From an uncultured Prevotella sp. (lineage in GTDB: Bacteria > Bacteroidota > Bacteroidia > Bacteroidales > Bacteroidaceae), in assembly GCA_946999045.1 (NCBI GenBank), contig CAMQBR010000019.1, forward strand, positions 1 to 31,269: DNA of 31,269 nucleotides, given 5' to 3'. The notes beneath the pieces are model-generated. The model did no database searches, was not told the origin of the DNA, and saw only the letters and a program-made list of their open reading frames with translations. Below, one piece after another: positions 1-7,788 of the stretch (position 1 is its first letter; every line of letters begins with the position of its first letter). A program made the position numbers and the translations under genes.

Positions 1-51
1 GCATGGGCGAAGAAAAACCTTAACATCATATTTAAGGCAAAAAGATATTAA

Positions 52-240
52 GGTCGGTTCTATCAGTTAGCTTTGACTGATTGTGGACTCTTTTGAGGTC
101 AATTTGCTTGTGAGTGAAGGAGTATAGAGTGCTATACGACTGAACGAGCAAGCAAATTGAACCAAAAAGAGTCCACAAGATGACAAAACATAAAAATACT
201 AACATAAAAAACTTTACGGTGGTAATTTATAGAACCACCC
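52..240 (+). mobile_element. MITE-like foldback element, copy 1 (189 bp)
   Basis: This non-coding element has terminal inverted repeats GGTCGGTTCTATCAGTTA (52-69) and TAATTTATAGAACCACCC (223-240), imperfect here but matching the perfect pair in copy 2. It is flanked by a 4-bp direct repeat TTAA (48-51 and 241-244), consistent with a target-site duplication. Inside, a long imperfect inverted repeat runs from GGACTCTTTT near 85 through a turn at about 134 to AAAAGAGTCC near 175. The whole unit can therefore fold into one hairpin. It has no ORF and would need a transposase in trans. The other copies are at 4535-4726 (opposite orientation) and 15994-16132 (truncated). The family is not one I can name. 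Confidence 0.85.
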
Positions 241-291
241 TTAAGATAAACATGTAACCGTATCACAGATAGGTACAATCTTCTTAACTAC

Positions 292-330
292 AGGTATACT
301 CTTTCTACATGGTAAGGGCATACCTTTTTT
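292..330 (+). terminator. Rho-independent terminator-like hairpin
   Basis: The arms AGGTATAC (292-299) and GCATACCT (318-325) pair with one mismatch, followed by a run of six T on the plus strand. It would serve a plus-strand gene ending at or left of the window edge. If so, element copy 1 has inserted between that gene and its terminator. The stem is short, so this is tentative. Confidence 0.45.
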
Positions 331-360
331 GTAATCTTCAGTTAAATAGATAGAAAGTAA

Positions 361-407
361 AAAAATATTTATAAGCCAATCATATAAACCAGTCTATAAA
401 TATTTTT
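361..407 (-). terminator. Terminator-like hairpin downstream of guaA
   Basis: A perfect 13-bp inverted repeat, AAAAATATTTATA (361-373) and TATAAATATTTTT (395-407), has a 21-nt loop. It lies about 70 nt past the guaA stop, and the minus-strand read-out continues into a T-rich stretch. The stem is purely A/T, so it is weak per base pair but long. Confidence 0.5.
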
Positions 408-475
408 CCTTTATTTTATTACCAACATTTTATGTTTATAATACTTGATTACAATGCTGTAATTGTCAGTTAAAA

Positions 476-2020
476 TTATTCCCACTCAATAGTCGAAGGT
501 GGCTTTGAAGAGATGTCATAGCATACTCTGTTTACTCCCTTTACTTTATTGATAATTTCATTAGATACCTTTGCCAAGAATTCGTATGGCAAGTGAGCCC
601 AATCGGCAGTCATAGCATCTGTACTCGTTACGGCACGCAATGCCACAGGATGTTCGTAAGTACGTTCATCGCCCATTACTCCTACACTGCGAACGGTTGA
701 CAAGAGAATGGTTCCAGCTTGCCACACCTTATCGTACAAAGGTTCACCGTCTTCACAAATCCATTCATGCAATGCTTCTATATAAATATCATCAGCAGCT
801 TGCAAAATAGCAACCTTCTTTGGCGTAATATCACCTAAGATACGGACAGCTAAACCTGGCCCTGGGAACGGATGACGCTTGATAAGACGTTCAGGCATTT
901 GCAGTTGCTGCCCTACCCTGCGCACTTCGTCTTTAAACAACCATTTAAGAGGTTCGCAAAGTTTTAGCTTCATTTTCTCGGGCAGTCCTCCAACATTGTG
1001 ATGACTCTTAATAACCATACCCGTAATGCTCAAGCTCTCTATTCTATCTGGATAGATAGTACCTTGTGCCAACCATTTGGCATCCGTTATTTTCTTAGCC
1101 TCTGCATTAAATACCTCTACGAAGTCGCGACCAATAATCTTACGTTTTTTTTCAGGTTCGATAATACCTTTCAAATCAGCGAAGAACTTTTTGCTGGCAT
1201 CTACTCCTACTACATTTAATCCTAAACCTTCGTAAGCCTTCATTACACGTTTAAACTCATCCTTGCGCAGCATACCATGATCTACAAAGATACAAGTAAG
1301 ATTTTTACCAATAGCCTTGTTTAACAATACCGCACAAACAGAAGAATCAACACCCCCACTTAGCCCTAAGATAACTCGGTCGTTACCCAACTGCTGTTTT
1401 AATTCGCTAACCGTACTCTCTACAAACGATGCAGGACTCCATTGTTGTTTGCTGCCACAAATATCAACCACAAAGTTTTTCAATAAAATAGAACCTTGTT
1501 TAGTATGAAACACTTCTGGGTGAAATTGTACAGCCCACACCTTATTGTTGTTATTGGCATAAGCCGCATAGTAAACATCCTCTGTACTGGCAATAATATG
1601 ATAATCGGACGGTATGGCAGTAATGGTATCTCCATGGCTCATCCATACCTGCGAATTAGTTTCAAAACCCTTGAATAGAGGATCGTTGGCATCAAACTTT
1701 TGCAAATGTGCACGACCATATTCGCGTGTACCAGTACTTTCTACCTTTCCACCATGTGTATGTGAAATAAATTGCGCACCATAACAAATACCTAAGACGG
1801 GATATTTACCAATAATATCATCAAGATTACACTTAAACGCTTCTTTGTCATGAACCGAATAAGGTGATCCACTTAAAATAACACCGATAACAGAATTGTC
1901 ATTTTTAGGAAATTTATTATACGGCAATATTTCGCAGAAGGTATCTAATTCGCGCACTCTTCGTCCGATAAGCTGTGTCGTTTGCGAACCGAAATCCAAT
2001 ATGATAATCTTCTGTTGCAT
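476..2020 (-). CDS. guaA: GMP synthase (glutamine-hydrolysing)
   Basis: Converts XMP to GMP using ATP and glutamine, the last step of guanine nucleotide synthesis, in the cytosol. The 514 residues match the usual single-chain length. The N-terminal class I amidotransferase has its nucleophile Cys79 in GICYGAQ and the His167/Glu169 pair in FHPEV. The ATP-pyrophosphatase P-loop SGGVDSS is at 221-227, and the C-terminal dimerisation domain ends in the conserved KPPSTIEWE. It is the third gene of a minus-strand unit, 57 bp after the MurU-like gene, with no clear promoter of its own in that gap. An A/T hairpin at 361-407 probably ends the transcript. Identification is secure. Confidence 0.97.
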   Translation of the reverse strand: MQQKIIILDFGSQTTQLIGRRVRELDTFCEILPYNKFPKNDNSVIGVILSGSPYSVHDKEAFKCNLDDIIGKYPVLGICYGAQFISHTHGGKVESTGTREYGRAHLQKFDANDPLFKGFETNSQVWMSHGDTITAIPSDYHIIASTEDVYYAAYANNNNKVWAVQFHPEVFHTKQGSILLKNFVVDICGSKQQWSPASFVESTVSELKQQLGNDRVILGLSGGVDSSVCAVLLNKAIGKNLTCIFVDHGMLRKDEFKRVMKAYEGLGLNVVGVDASKKFFADLKGIIEPEKKRKIIGRDFVEVFNAEAKKITDAKWLAQGTIYPDRIESLSITGMVIKSHHNVGGLPEKMKLKLCEPLKWLFKDEVRRVGQQLQMPERLIKRHPFPGPGLAVRILGDITPKKVAILQAADDIYIEALHEWICEDGEPLYDKVWQAGTILLSTVRSVGVMGDERTYEHPVALRAVTSTDAMTADWAHLPYEFLAKVSNEIINKVKGVNRVCYDISSKPPSTIEWE

Positions 2021-2077
2021 ATAACTATTTTTGAAAAATGAATAATATATTTTATTTTATCTTATACGTTATGAGCA

Positions 2078-2815
2078 TCATTCAATATGCAAACCTTGCA
2101 AAAATGCTGTTGCCTTAGCCAGTGTATCTTGCTTGCCCACATCCATTAGTTGCAAGTTATTATCAACATAGGCTTTAATAGATACCTGTTTACATACATC
2201 CAAATAAAAATCTATAATGCTAAAGTTAGCAGGATAAGCATTCATTAACGGAAATAAATTAGGTGAAAACGAATGAATACCTGCAAAGGCATACATTTTA
2301 CATTGATTTACATCTAAATGAGGATAAGGCGAACGAACCTCACCTGTTTCGATATTTGTCCAACCTACCAACGTTAGTTCTTCATTAAATAATAAATATC
2401 GTTTCGTCTTGCGGTTGCTTACCAACAACACTGCCTGCGCCTCAGGTTGTGCTATATAAAATTTTTGTAGGTTTACATTGCTCAAAATATCTACATTATG
2501 TATAAGTATTCTGCCCTCACCAAACAAGTTTTGAGCTGCTTTAATGCCACCACCCGTATTGAGCAAGGCAACTGTTTCATCGCTAATTCGAATATCTACA
2601 TCAAAATTGTGATGTTGTTTTAAAAAGTCAACAATTTGATTAGAAAAGTGATGCACATTCACCACTATACGCTGAAAGTTGGCTTCTTTAAACTTTTCTA
2701 TCACTCTCTGCAACAAGGTCATCTCCCCTACCTCAACCAACGCTTTAGGTTTATGGTCGGTAATAGGCTTGAGACGAGTGCCAAGCCCAGCAGCAAATAT
2801 CATAGCTTGTTTCAT
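2078..2815 (-). CDS. murU: MurU-like sugar-1-phosphate nucleotidyltransferase
   Basis: A 245-residue nucleotidyltransferase of the NTP_transferase (GT-A fold) family. The N-terminus has the nucleotide-binding signature AAGLGTRLKPIT followed by PKALVEV, and the metal-binding Asp lies in the HNVDIL segment. Length and start match MurU, the MurNAc-1-phosphate uridylyltransferase of the AmgK-MurU cell-wall recycling route, better than longer GlmU or ManC enzymes (it lacks a left-handed beta-helix). It starts 3 bp after the stop of the kinase-RapZ fusion gene, so the two are almost certainly co-translated. That pairing is the main reason for preferring MurU over a generic mannose-1-phosphate guanylyltransferase. 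Substrate is inferred from context. Confidence 0.75.
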   Translation of the reverse strand: MKQAMIFAAGLGTRLKPITDHKPKALVEVGEMTLLQRVIEKFKEANFQRIVVNVHHFSNQIVDFLKQHHNFDVDIRISDETVALLNTGGGIKAAQNLFGEGRILIHNVDILSNVNLQKFYIAQPEAQAVLLVSNRKTKRYLLFNEELTLVGWTNIETGEVRSPYPHLDVNQCKMYAFAGIHSFSPNLFPLMNAYPANFSIIDFYLDVCKQVSIKAYVDNNLQLMDVGKQDTLAKATAFLQGLHIE

Positions 2816-2818
2816 TTC

Positions 2819-4375
2819 TTATACCTTTTTAGTTGGCTTTGCCGCCAATACTTGTTGTATATGTTGTTCGCAATGATTGATAATAACCTTAATACCAAAC
2901 TTTTCGTGAATATGTTCGGCAAGGTGTTGAGCCGAATAAACGCTGCGATGCTGACCACCAGTACAGCCAAACGAAAACATTAAGTTAGTAAATCCTCGTT
3001 CCATATACCGAGCCACATGGTGATCGGCCAAATGATATACATTCTCTAAGAAAGTAAGTATCTCACCATCATCCTCTAAAAAACGTATTACAGGCTCATC
3101 TAATCCTGTAAGTTTCTTATAAGGTTCGTATCGACCAGGATTGTGTGTCGACCTACAATCAAACACATATCCTCCTCCATTTCCACTATCATCGTGCGGT
3201 ATTCCTTTATGAAAAGAAAAACTATACACCCTTACCACTAATTCTCCTTTACCATCGTACTTAGAAAAAGTAGCTGGCCCATCAACAGGATTGGCATGAT
3301 AAATATTATCTATTGCTATTTTATAGCCATCAGTACGATTTACTTGTGGATGTTCTTCTACTGCAAACTGTGGCAGTTCTGTCATTTTTTTCAGCATATC
3401 CATCATATAAGGATAAGGAAAAATATAACTATCTAACTTTAACAGCTCACGTAAATTTTGTATGGCAGCTGGAATAGATGATAGAAAATGTGGCTTACGT
3501 TCAAAATATCCTCTAAAGCCATAAGCTCCTAATACCTGCAAGGTTCTGAATAATACAAATAAACTAAGTCGTTGTACAAAGTGATGAGTAGTTGGAACTT
3601 CTATATAACGTTTGAGCGATTCGTAATAAGCATACGCCAATTCTCGCCTTAGTTTGAAAGAATATTTGGCTGATGCCTGCCACAAAAACGATGCTACATC
3701 ATAATAGAATGAGCCTTTTCTTCCACCCTGATAATCAATAAATGCAGGATTACCTTGCGCATCAATCATCACATTACGTGCTTGAAAGTCGCGGTATAAA
3801 AAGTATTCGCCAGACTCTGATGTTAAGTCTTTAGCAAACAAACGAAAATCAGCTTCCAACTTCAGTTCATTAAAGTCTATACCTGTAGCTTTTAAGAAAC
3901 AATACTTAAAGTAATTTAGATCGAATAATACGCTATCCACATTAAATTCTGCTTGCGGATAACACTGCTCAAAATCCAACCCTCGTGCACCTTGTACTTG
4001 CAACTGAGGCAACATCTCAATGGTTCTCAACAGCAATTGCTTCTCCCTTTGTGTATATCGCCCACCTGCATTACGTGCATTCCTCAGTAAATCGAAGAGA
4101 GAGGTTCTGCCTAAATCTGTTTGCAAGTACCTCATTTCATCATTGCTCACTGCCAATATGTGTGGCACAGGCAATTGCTGATGATTAAAATGATTTGTAA
4201 GATAGATAAAAGAATGATTTTCTTCACAACTTGTACCAATCACTCCTATCACTGTTTTGCCTCGTGTATTGGTAAACCGATAGTATTGTCGATTGCTTCC
4301 TGCACCTTCTACTTTTTCTACTTGAGCTGGCTTTTCGTTCGCCCAATGCGTATAAAGTTCGATTAATTTTTCCAT
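2819..4375 (-). CDS. Amino-sugar kinase (AmgK-like) fused to RapZ C-terminal domain
   Basis: This 518-residue protein has two joined parts. Residues 1 to about 330 are an aminoglycoside/choline-kinase-like phosphotransferase: catalytic loop YRDFQARNV (Asp196, Asn201) and metal-binding FIDYQGG (Asp214). They resemble AmgK, which makes MurNAc/GlcNAc alpha-1-phosphate. Residues about 378-505 closely resemble the C-terminal domain of RapZ: an SFSFHKGIP segment, then FDCRSTHNPG, LTGLDEPV and the hallmark GCTGGQHRSV (470-479). In E. coli this domain binds glucosamine-6-phosphate and the small RNA GlmZ. RapZ's own N-terminal P-loop ATPase domain is absent; the kinase takes its place. The MurU-like gene follows after 3 bp, then guaA. 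A Bacteroidota-type promoter lies about 90 bp upstream. The domain calls are secure; the joint function is inference. Confidence 0.88.
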   Translation of the reverse strand: MEKLIELYTHWANEKPAQVEKVEGAGSNRQYYRFTNTRGKTVIGVIGTSCEENHSFIYLTNHFNHQQLPVPHILAVSNDEMRYLQTDLGRTSLFDLLRNARNAGGRYTQREKQLLLRTIEMLPQLQVQGARGLDFEQCYPQAEFNVDSVLFDLNYFKYCFLKATGIDFNELKLEADFRLFAKDLTSESGEYFLYRDFQARNVMIDAQGNPAFIDYQGGRKGSFYYDVASFLWQASAKYSFKLRRELAYAYYESLKRYIEVPTTHHFVQRLSLFVLFRTLQVLGAYGFRGYFERKPHFLSSIPAAIQNLRELLKLDSYIFPYPYMMDMLKKMTELPQFAVEEHPQVNRTDGYKIAIDNIYHANPVDGPATFSKYDGKGELVVRVYSFSFHKGIPHDDSGNGGGYVFDCRSTHNPGRYEPYKKLTGLDEPVIRFLEDDGEILTFLENVYHLADHHVARYMERGFTNLMFSFGCTGGQHRSVYSAQHLAEHIHEKFGIKVIINHCEQHIQQVLAAKPTKKV

Positions 4376-4464
4376 ATCAACTACTCATAAATATCGCAGA
4401 GAGCTTGTATTACTCTTTATGTAGGATAACATAATATAAAGATTCTTATTTCTAAAATATTTTG

Positions 4465-4472
4465 CAAAAATA
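4465..4472 (-). promoter_or_regulatory. Bacteroidota -7 box upstream of the kinase-RapZ gene
   Basis: The minus strand reads TATTTTTG, an exact TAnnTTTG -7 element, about 90 bp before the start at 4375. No good -33 TTG was found at the expected distance. It lies between element copy 2 and the gene, so the kinase-murU-guaA unit probably does not depend on read-through from the ABC transporter genes. Confidence 0.5.
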
Positions 4473-4534
4473 ATCATTTTTTACGAAATAGAAATCTCTT
4501 GATAAAAGATAATCTCATTTCTACAATTATATAA

Positions 4535-4726
4535 GGGCGGTTCTATAAATTACCACCGTAAAGTTTTTTTATGTCAGTCTATTTACGTTTTGTCATCTTG
4601 TGGACTCTTTTTGGTTCAATTTGCTTGTTCGTTCAGTCGTATAGCTCGCTATACTCCTTCGCTTACAAACAAATTGACCTCAAAAATAGTCTCACAATCT
4701 GTCAAAGCTAATTTATAGAACCGCCC
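4535..4726 (-). mobile_element. MITE-like foldback element, copy 2 (192 bp, intact)
   Basis: This is the best-preserved copy, inverted relative to copy 1. The terminal inverted repeats are a perfect 18-bp match: GGGCGGTTCTATAAATTA (4535-4552) and its complement (4709-4726). The flanks carry a 4-bp direct repeat ATAA (4531-4534 and 4727-4730). The core is again an imperfect long inverted repeat around a turn at CTATAC. The element begins 8 bp after the znuC stop on the minus strand. A transcript leaving znuC would run straight into a hairpin of nearly 190 nt. Confidence 0.9.
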
Positions 4727-4738
4727 ATAAAAAAGAAC

Positions 4739-5497
4739 TTAATCAATATGCTCTTTCAGCACACGATGAGACATATTTCTATGTCCTATTTGCTCAATAG
4801 GACACCCAAAATGGCTTTCCAATTCCTCCATAGGCAACTCTGTACCCGAATGATAATGCAAATGACCATTGACACATGCTATATTCTTAACGTTTTGTAG
4901 AATGGTTCCAACATCGTGGCTCACAATAATAATAGCACAATCACGATTAATATCATTTAGCATTTGGTACATCTGAGCCTGAAATTTTCTGTCTACATAT
5001 GTATTGGGTTCATCCAACACCAATACTTCTGGACGAGAAACAACGGCACGAGCCAACAACACACGTTGTAACTGTCCTCCACTCAACGAACCAATAGCAC
5101 GTTTACGCATATCTACCAGCTGCATATGCTGTAATGTTTCATTTACCATTTGATGATGAATGGCAGAAAATCTGCAAAATAGTTTCTTCTGACTGCTCAA
5201 TCCTGAGAGAACAACATCTTCTACAGAAATAGGAAAATCGTGATCTATTTCATTATATTGAGGCAGATACCCTATATTGAGTTTTGATACTCTTTTACCT
5301 TCTTTATAATAATGTATCGTTCCTTCTGTAGTTTTTTTAAGTCCTAATATCACTTTGATGAGTGTGGTTTTTCCTCCACCGTTAGGACCAATCACCCCCA
5401 AAAAGTCGTAATCGAATATATTTAAGTTAACATGCTGCAACACTGTTTTGTGATCGTAAGCGGCTGCTATGTCCTTTAATTCTATAATAGGTTGCAT
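4739..5497 (-). CDS. znuC: Metal (Zn/Mn) ABC transporter ATP-binding protein
   Basis: The ATPase subunit of a ZnuABC/MntABC-type metal importer. Taking the ATG at 5497 gives 252 residues. An upstream in-frame TTG at 5521 would overlap the binding-protein gene and is less likely. Walker A GPNGGGKTT is at 37-45, followed by the signature LSGGQLQR and Walker B VLVLDEP, then the H-loop SHDVG. The C-terminus contains several His residues (GHLHYHSG), common in metal-family ATPases. It follows the substrate-binding gene after 4 bp. No permease gene is found on either side: downstream is element copy 2, then the kinase operon. Whether the metal is Zn or Mn cannot be decided from the sequence. Confidence 0.85.
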   Translation of the reverse strand: MQPIIELKDIAAAYDHKTVLQHVNLNIFDYDFLGVIGPNGGGKTTLIKVILGLKKTTEGTIHYYKEGKRVSKLNIGYLPQYNEIDHDFPISVEDVVLSGLSSQKKLFCRFSAIHHQMVNETLQHMQLVDMRKRAIGSLSGGQLQRVLLARAVVSRPEVLVLDEPNTYVDRKFQAQMYQMLNDINRDCAIIIVSHDVGTILQNVKNIACVNGHLHYHSGTELPMEELESHFGCPIEQIGHRNMSHRVLKEHID

Positions 5498-5501
5498 TTG
5501 T

Positions 5502-6329
5502 TTATCGTATTTTTTTTGCAATGTACAACATTTCCTCGTCCCAATGATAGCTCAAAGGATTAATCTCTACAGGACTGATATGTAAGGTAGAAGATATAAT
5601 CTGTGTATTACGCATCGCAAATTCTTTTTGTACAAATAGTGTCTTTACCTGCTTACCTCGTGCCAGTTGTATGATTTGTTGCAACTGAGATGCACTGGGT
5701 TCGCGCCCATCCTTCTCTATTGGAATTTGTAATAATTGGTAATCACGAGCAAAATAAGTAAGCGTAGGATGATAAATGAGAAACGATGATGGATGACACT
5801 TTGTTAGTTGCTGTCTAACCCTCCTGTCTGTTAATTCTATTTTCTTGATGAGTTGCACTAAATTACGTTTGTAAAAAGCACTATCTTTTACATCAATTTG
5901 CAATATAGCCTTATAGATATTTTTAGCTATCTGCAGGGCACTTGTTGTGCTCATCCATGTATGAGGATCTACAGGATGATGATTTGAGCTACACGGATTA
6001 ATACCTATTGATGTATCTACAACTATAATTCGTGGAGCATTTTGTATAAGTTTCTTCATCCATATACGTTCAAAACCAATATGTCCCACCTTAATATATA
6101 GGTTGCTATTAGACAAATCTACCATTTGTTGTGCAGTAGGTTCGTACGTTTCAGGATTACCGCCATTGGGAACCATGGTGTTTACCTTAAATTTATTACC
6201 TACAATCTGCTCCGTAAAATAGCGTAAAGGCTCAATGGAAACTGTAATTTGCCGTTTAGCATTTTTATGTGATGACGTACACCCTACCACTGTTAATAAC
6301 AAAAATATGATAGAAATATATTTTTTCAT
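5502..6329 (-). CDS. znuA: Metal ABC transporter substrate-binding lipoprotein
   Basis: A 275-residue cluster A-I (ZnuA/TroA-type) binding protein, tethered as a lipoprotein: hydrophobic N-terminus, then lipobox VVGC with Cys17. Candidate metal ligands are His123 (DPHTW), His187 (YHPTLTYF) and Glu236 (FVQKEF). The usual first His (PH-x-YEP) is Glu60 here (NPETYEP). The usual acidic residue in the C-terminal DPL motif reads NPL (Asn257). The long His-rich loop seen in many ZnuA proteins is reduced to a short NHHPVDPH stretch. It lies 27 bp after the YqaA-like gene and 4 bp before the ATPase. The metal is uncertain. Confidence 0.85.
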   Translation of the reverse strand: MKKYISIIFLLLTVVGCTSSHKNAKRQITVSIEPLRYFTEQIVGNKFKVNTMVPNGGNPETYEPTAQQMVDLSNSNLYIKVGHIGFERIWMKKLIQNAPRIIVVDTSIGINPCSSNHHPVDPHTWMSTTSALQIAKNIYKAILQIDVKDSAFYKRNLVQLIKKIELTDRRVRQQLTKCHPSSFLIYHPTLTYFARDYQLLQIPIEKDGREPSASQLQQIIQLARGKQVKTLFVQKEFAMRNTQIISSTLHISPVEINPLSYHWDEEMLYIAKKIR

Positions 6330-6356
6330 GTAACAATAAAGATAAAATATTATTTA

Positions 6357-6809
6357 TTATAAAATAAGCTCCATACTATAGATAATAATGACATACCTAA
6401 ATATCTTTCCAAAAGTAAACATTAACGTTGTAAGTCCCAAGTTGGCTCTTACCAATCCTAAAGCAATGGCAATGGCACTACCTATGATAGGCAAGAAAGC
6501 AAAAAAACCTACCCACACTCCATATTTATTCATCAGATTTTGAGCTCGACTTATCTTTTCTGGCTTTACATGCAAGTACTTCTCTATCCAATCCAATCTC
6601 CCCAAAGTACCTATGTAATAATTAAATAGCGAACCCAACACGTTACCTATAACTCCATAAAAAAGCAATGGCAAAGGATGAACGCCTGCTGCTACTAAGC
6701 CTACCATAACAGCTTCACTGCTAAAGGGAAATACAGAACCTGCTAAAAGCGATGCAACAAACATGCCAAAGTAGCCATACTGTATAAAAAAATCAATTAC
6801 TGCATCCAT
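6357..6809 (-). CDS. YqaA/DedA-like small membrane protein
   Basis: An integral inner-membrane protein of the SNARE-associated/DedA superfamily, YqaA type. Starting at the ATG at 6809 it has 150 residues. The longer open frame begins with non-hydrophobic sequence inside the upstream gene and looks wrong. The N-terminal block YGYFGMFVASLLAGSVFPFSSE is the family hallmark, and a second re-entrant block, VGFFAFLPIIGSAIAIALG, precedes a final hydrophobic segment. DedA relatives act in lipid carrier flipping and membrane homeostasis, but YqaA itself has no settled role. The start overlaps the upstream gene by 13 bp, implying translational coupling. Confidence 0.8.
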   Translation of the reverse strand: MDAVIDFFIQYGYFGMFVASLLAGSVFPFSSEAVMVGLVAAGVHPLPLLFYGVIGNVLGSLFNYYIGTLGRLDWIEKYLHVKPEKISRAQNLMNKYGVWVGFFAFLPIIGSAIAIALGLVRANLGLTTLMFTFGKIFRYVIIIYSMELIL

Positions 6810-7708
6810 AATTGAAAACCTGTAATGGTTAATACAATCACTATAAGCAGCAAGCATGTTATGTGCGATATACGTGTATTAGTAAAGGTAATATAATGTC
6901 CAATAAGTGGCGATACGCTTACAATAAGCACGGGCAACAAGAATGGATAGCTGTTGGGTTGCAGGATAATAAATGCCATTATTACAAATGTCATGAATAT
7001 AAAAGTAGAGAATAATAAGCGAATGCGTATTTTTTCTTTATAGCTTTCCATCAAAAAATGTATCATACCCAATATACCGAGCACACTGACAAAACAGAAA
7101 GTGAGCATCTGTATATCTGTTATAGTGCTGAAATGAAATATGGGTTGAAAAACAACCAGCTGGTGAAAATGCTCAATAAAGGCATTAAAGTTTTGTTGAT
7201 AGATATAATAACCACACACAAACCAATAAGGAGTTATCATACCTAAGAACGAAGCACTAAATGTTCGTGCGCCCATAGCTACAATATAAAAGCGCAAAGC
7301 TATCCATACAAAGGGTACTATATATAGTATTTTAACAAACCACACACTGGCTAATCCTATGAAAAAGAATGCATTAAACACACTGTTTATAGCTGTTTTG
7401 TCTTGATAGGCCTGAAAAAGATATAGGTAAAACAGCACGACACAAAGTTGTACAATGCTAATTTGAATATTAACAAATAATGGCAAGGCGCACAAGCTTA
7501 GCACCAAATACGAACAAGAGTGCATTCTACTATAGGTTCGCATCAAGGCATGTTGATTGTTCAGTTCTACCATTGCGAGTGTTGTGATAAACATCAAGCC
7601 CATTTGTATCCATAAATTTTGTTGCATAACTCCGCCTAACAGCCATATCACTATGCCGTATATTAGAGTTAAGGGCAGAGCATATCTGCTTGTTGCTATC
7701 CTGTTCAT
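6797..7708 (-). CDS. Multi-pass membrane protein (DUF6427-like)
   Basis: A 303-residue protein that is almost entirely hydrophobic, with roughly nine or ten predicted membrane segments separated by short loops. No catalytic motif is visible. It resembles the Bacteroidota family DUF6427, an assignment made from memory of its length, topology and purD neighbourhood rather than from a diagnostic motif. It lies 80 bp after purD, the longest gap in this run of genes, and overlaps the YqaA-like gene by 13 bp. No function can be assigned. A transport or envelope-assembly role is possible but unsupported. Confidence 0.7.
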   Translation of the reverse strand: MNRIATSRYALPLTLIYGIVIWLLGGVMQQNLWIQMGLMFITTLAMVELNNQHALMRTYSRMHSCSYLVLSLCALPLFVNIQISIVQLCVVLFYLYLFQAYQDKTAINSVFNAFFFIGLASVWFVKILYIVPFVWIALRFYIVAMGARTFSASFLGMITPYWFVCGYYIYQQNFNAFIEHFHQLVVFQPIFHFSTITDIQMLTFCFVSVLGILGMIHFLMESYKEKIRIRLLFSTFIFMTFVIMAFIILQPNSYPFLLPVLIVSVSPLIGHYITFTNTRISHITCLLLIVIVLTITGFQLWMQ

Positions 7709-7788
7709 TGAGATGAGTTATTAGTTGACAAGATGATAAGTCTAACAAGTCATTAGTTAACTAAGTTAACTGGTTGGCAAGTTGCTTA

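Noticed and set aside
1..51. Possible C-terminal end of a plus-strand gene stopping at TAA 49-51, right at the element insertion site
   Set aside because: Two of the three frames are open over this short stretch and the third has its own stop, so a coding end cannot be told from chance.
52..240. Interpretation of the repeat as a CRISPR unit or as a tRNA-derived repeat
   Set aside because: There are no regularly spaced short repeats and no cloverleaf. Terminal inverted repeats plus 4-bp flanking duplications fit a transposable element instead.
7709..7788. AGTTAACTAAGTTAACT-type repeated motif between purD and the DUF6427-like gene
   Set aside because: The repeat is only a few bases of low-complexity A/T sequence, with no terminator or promoter form.
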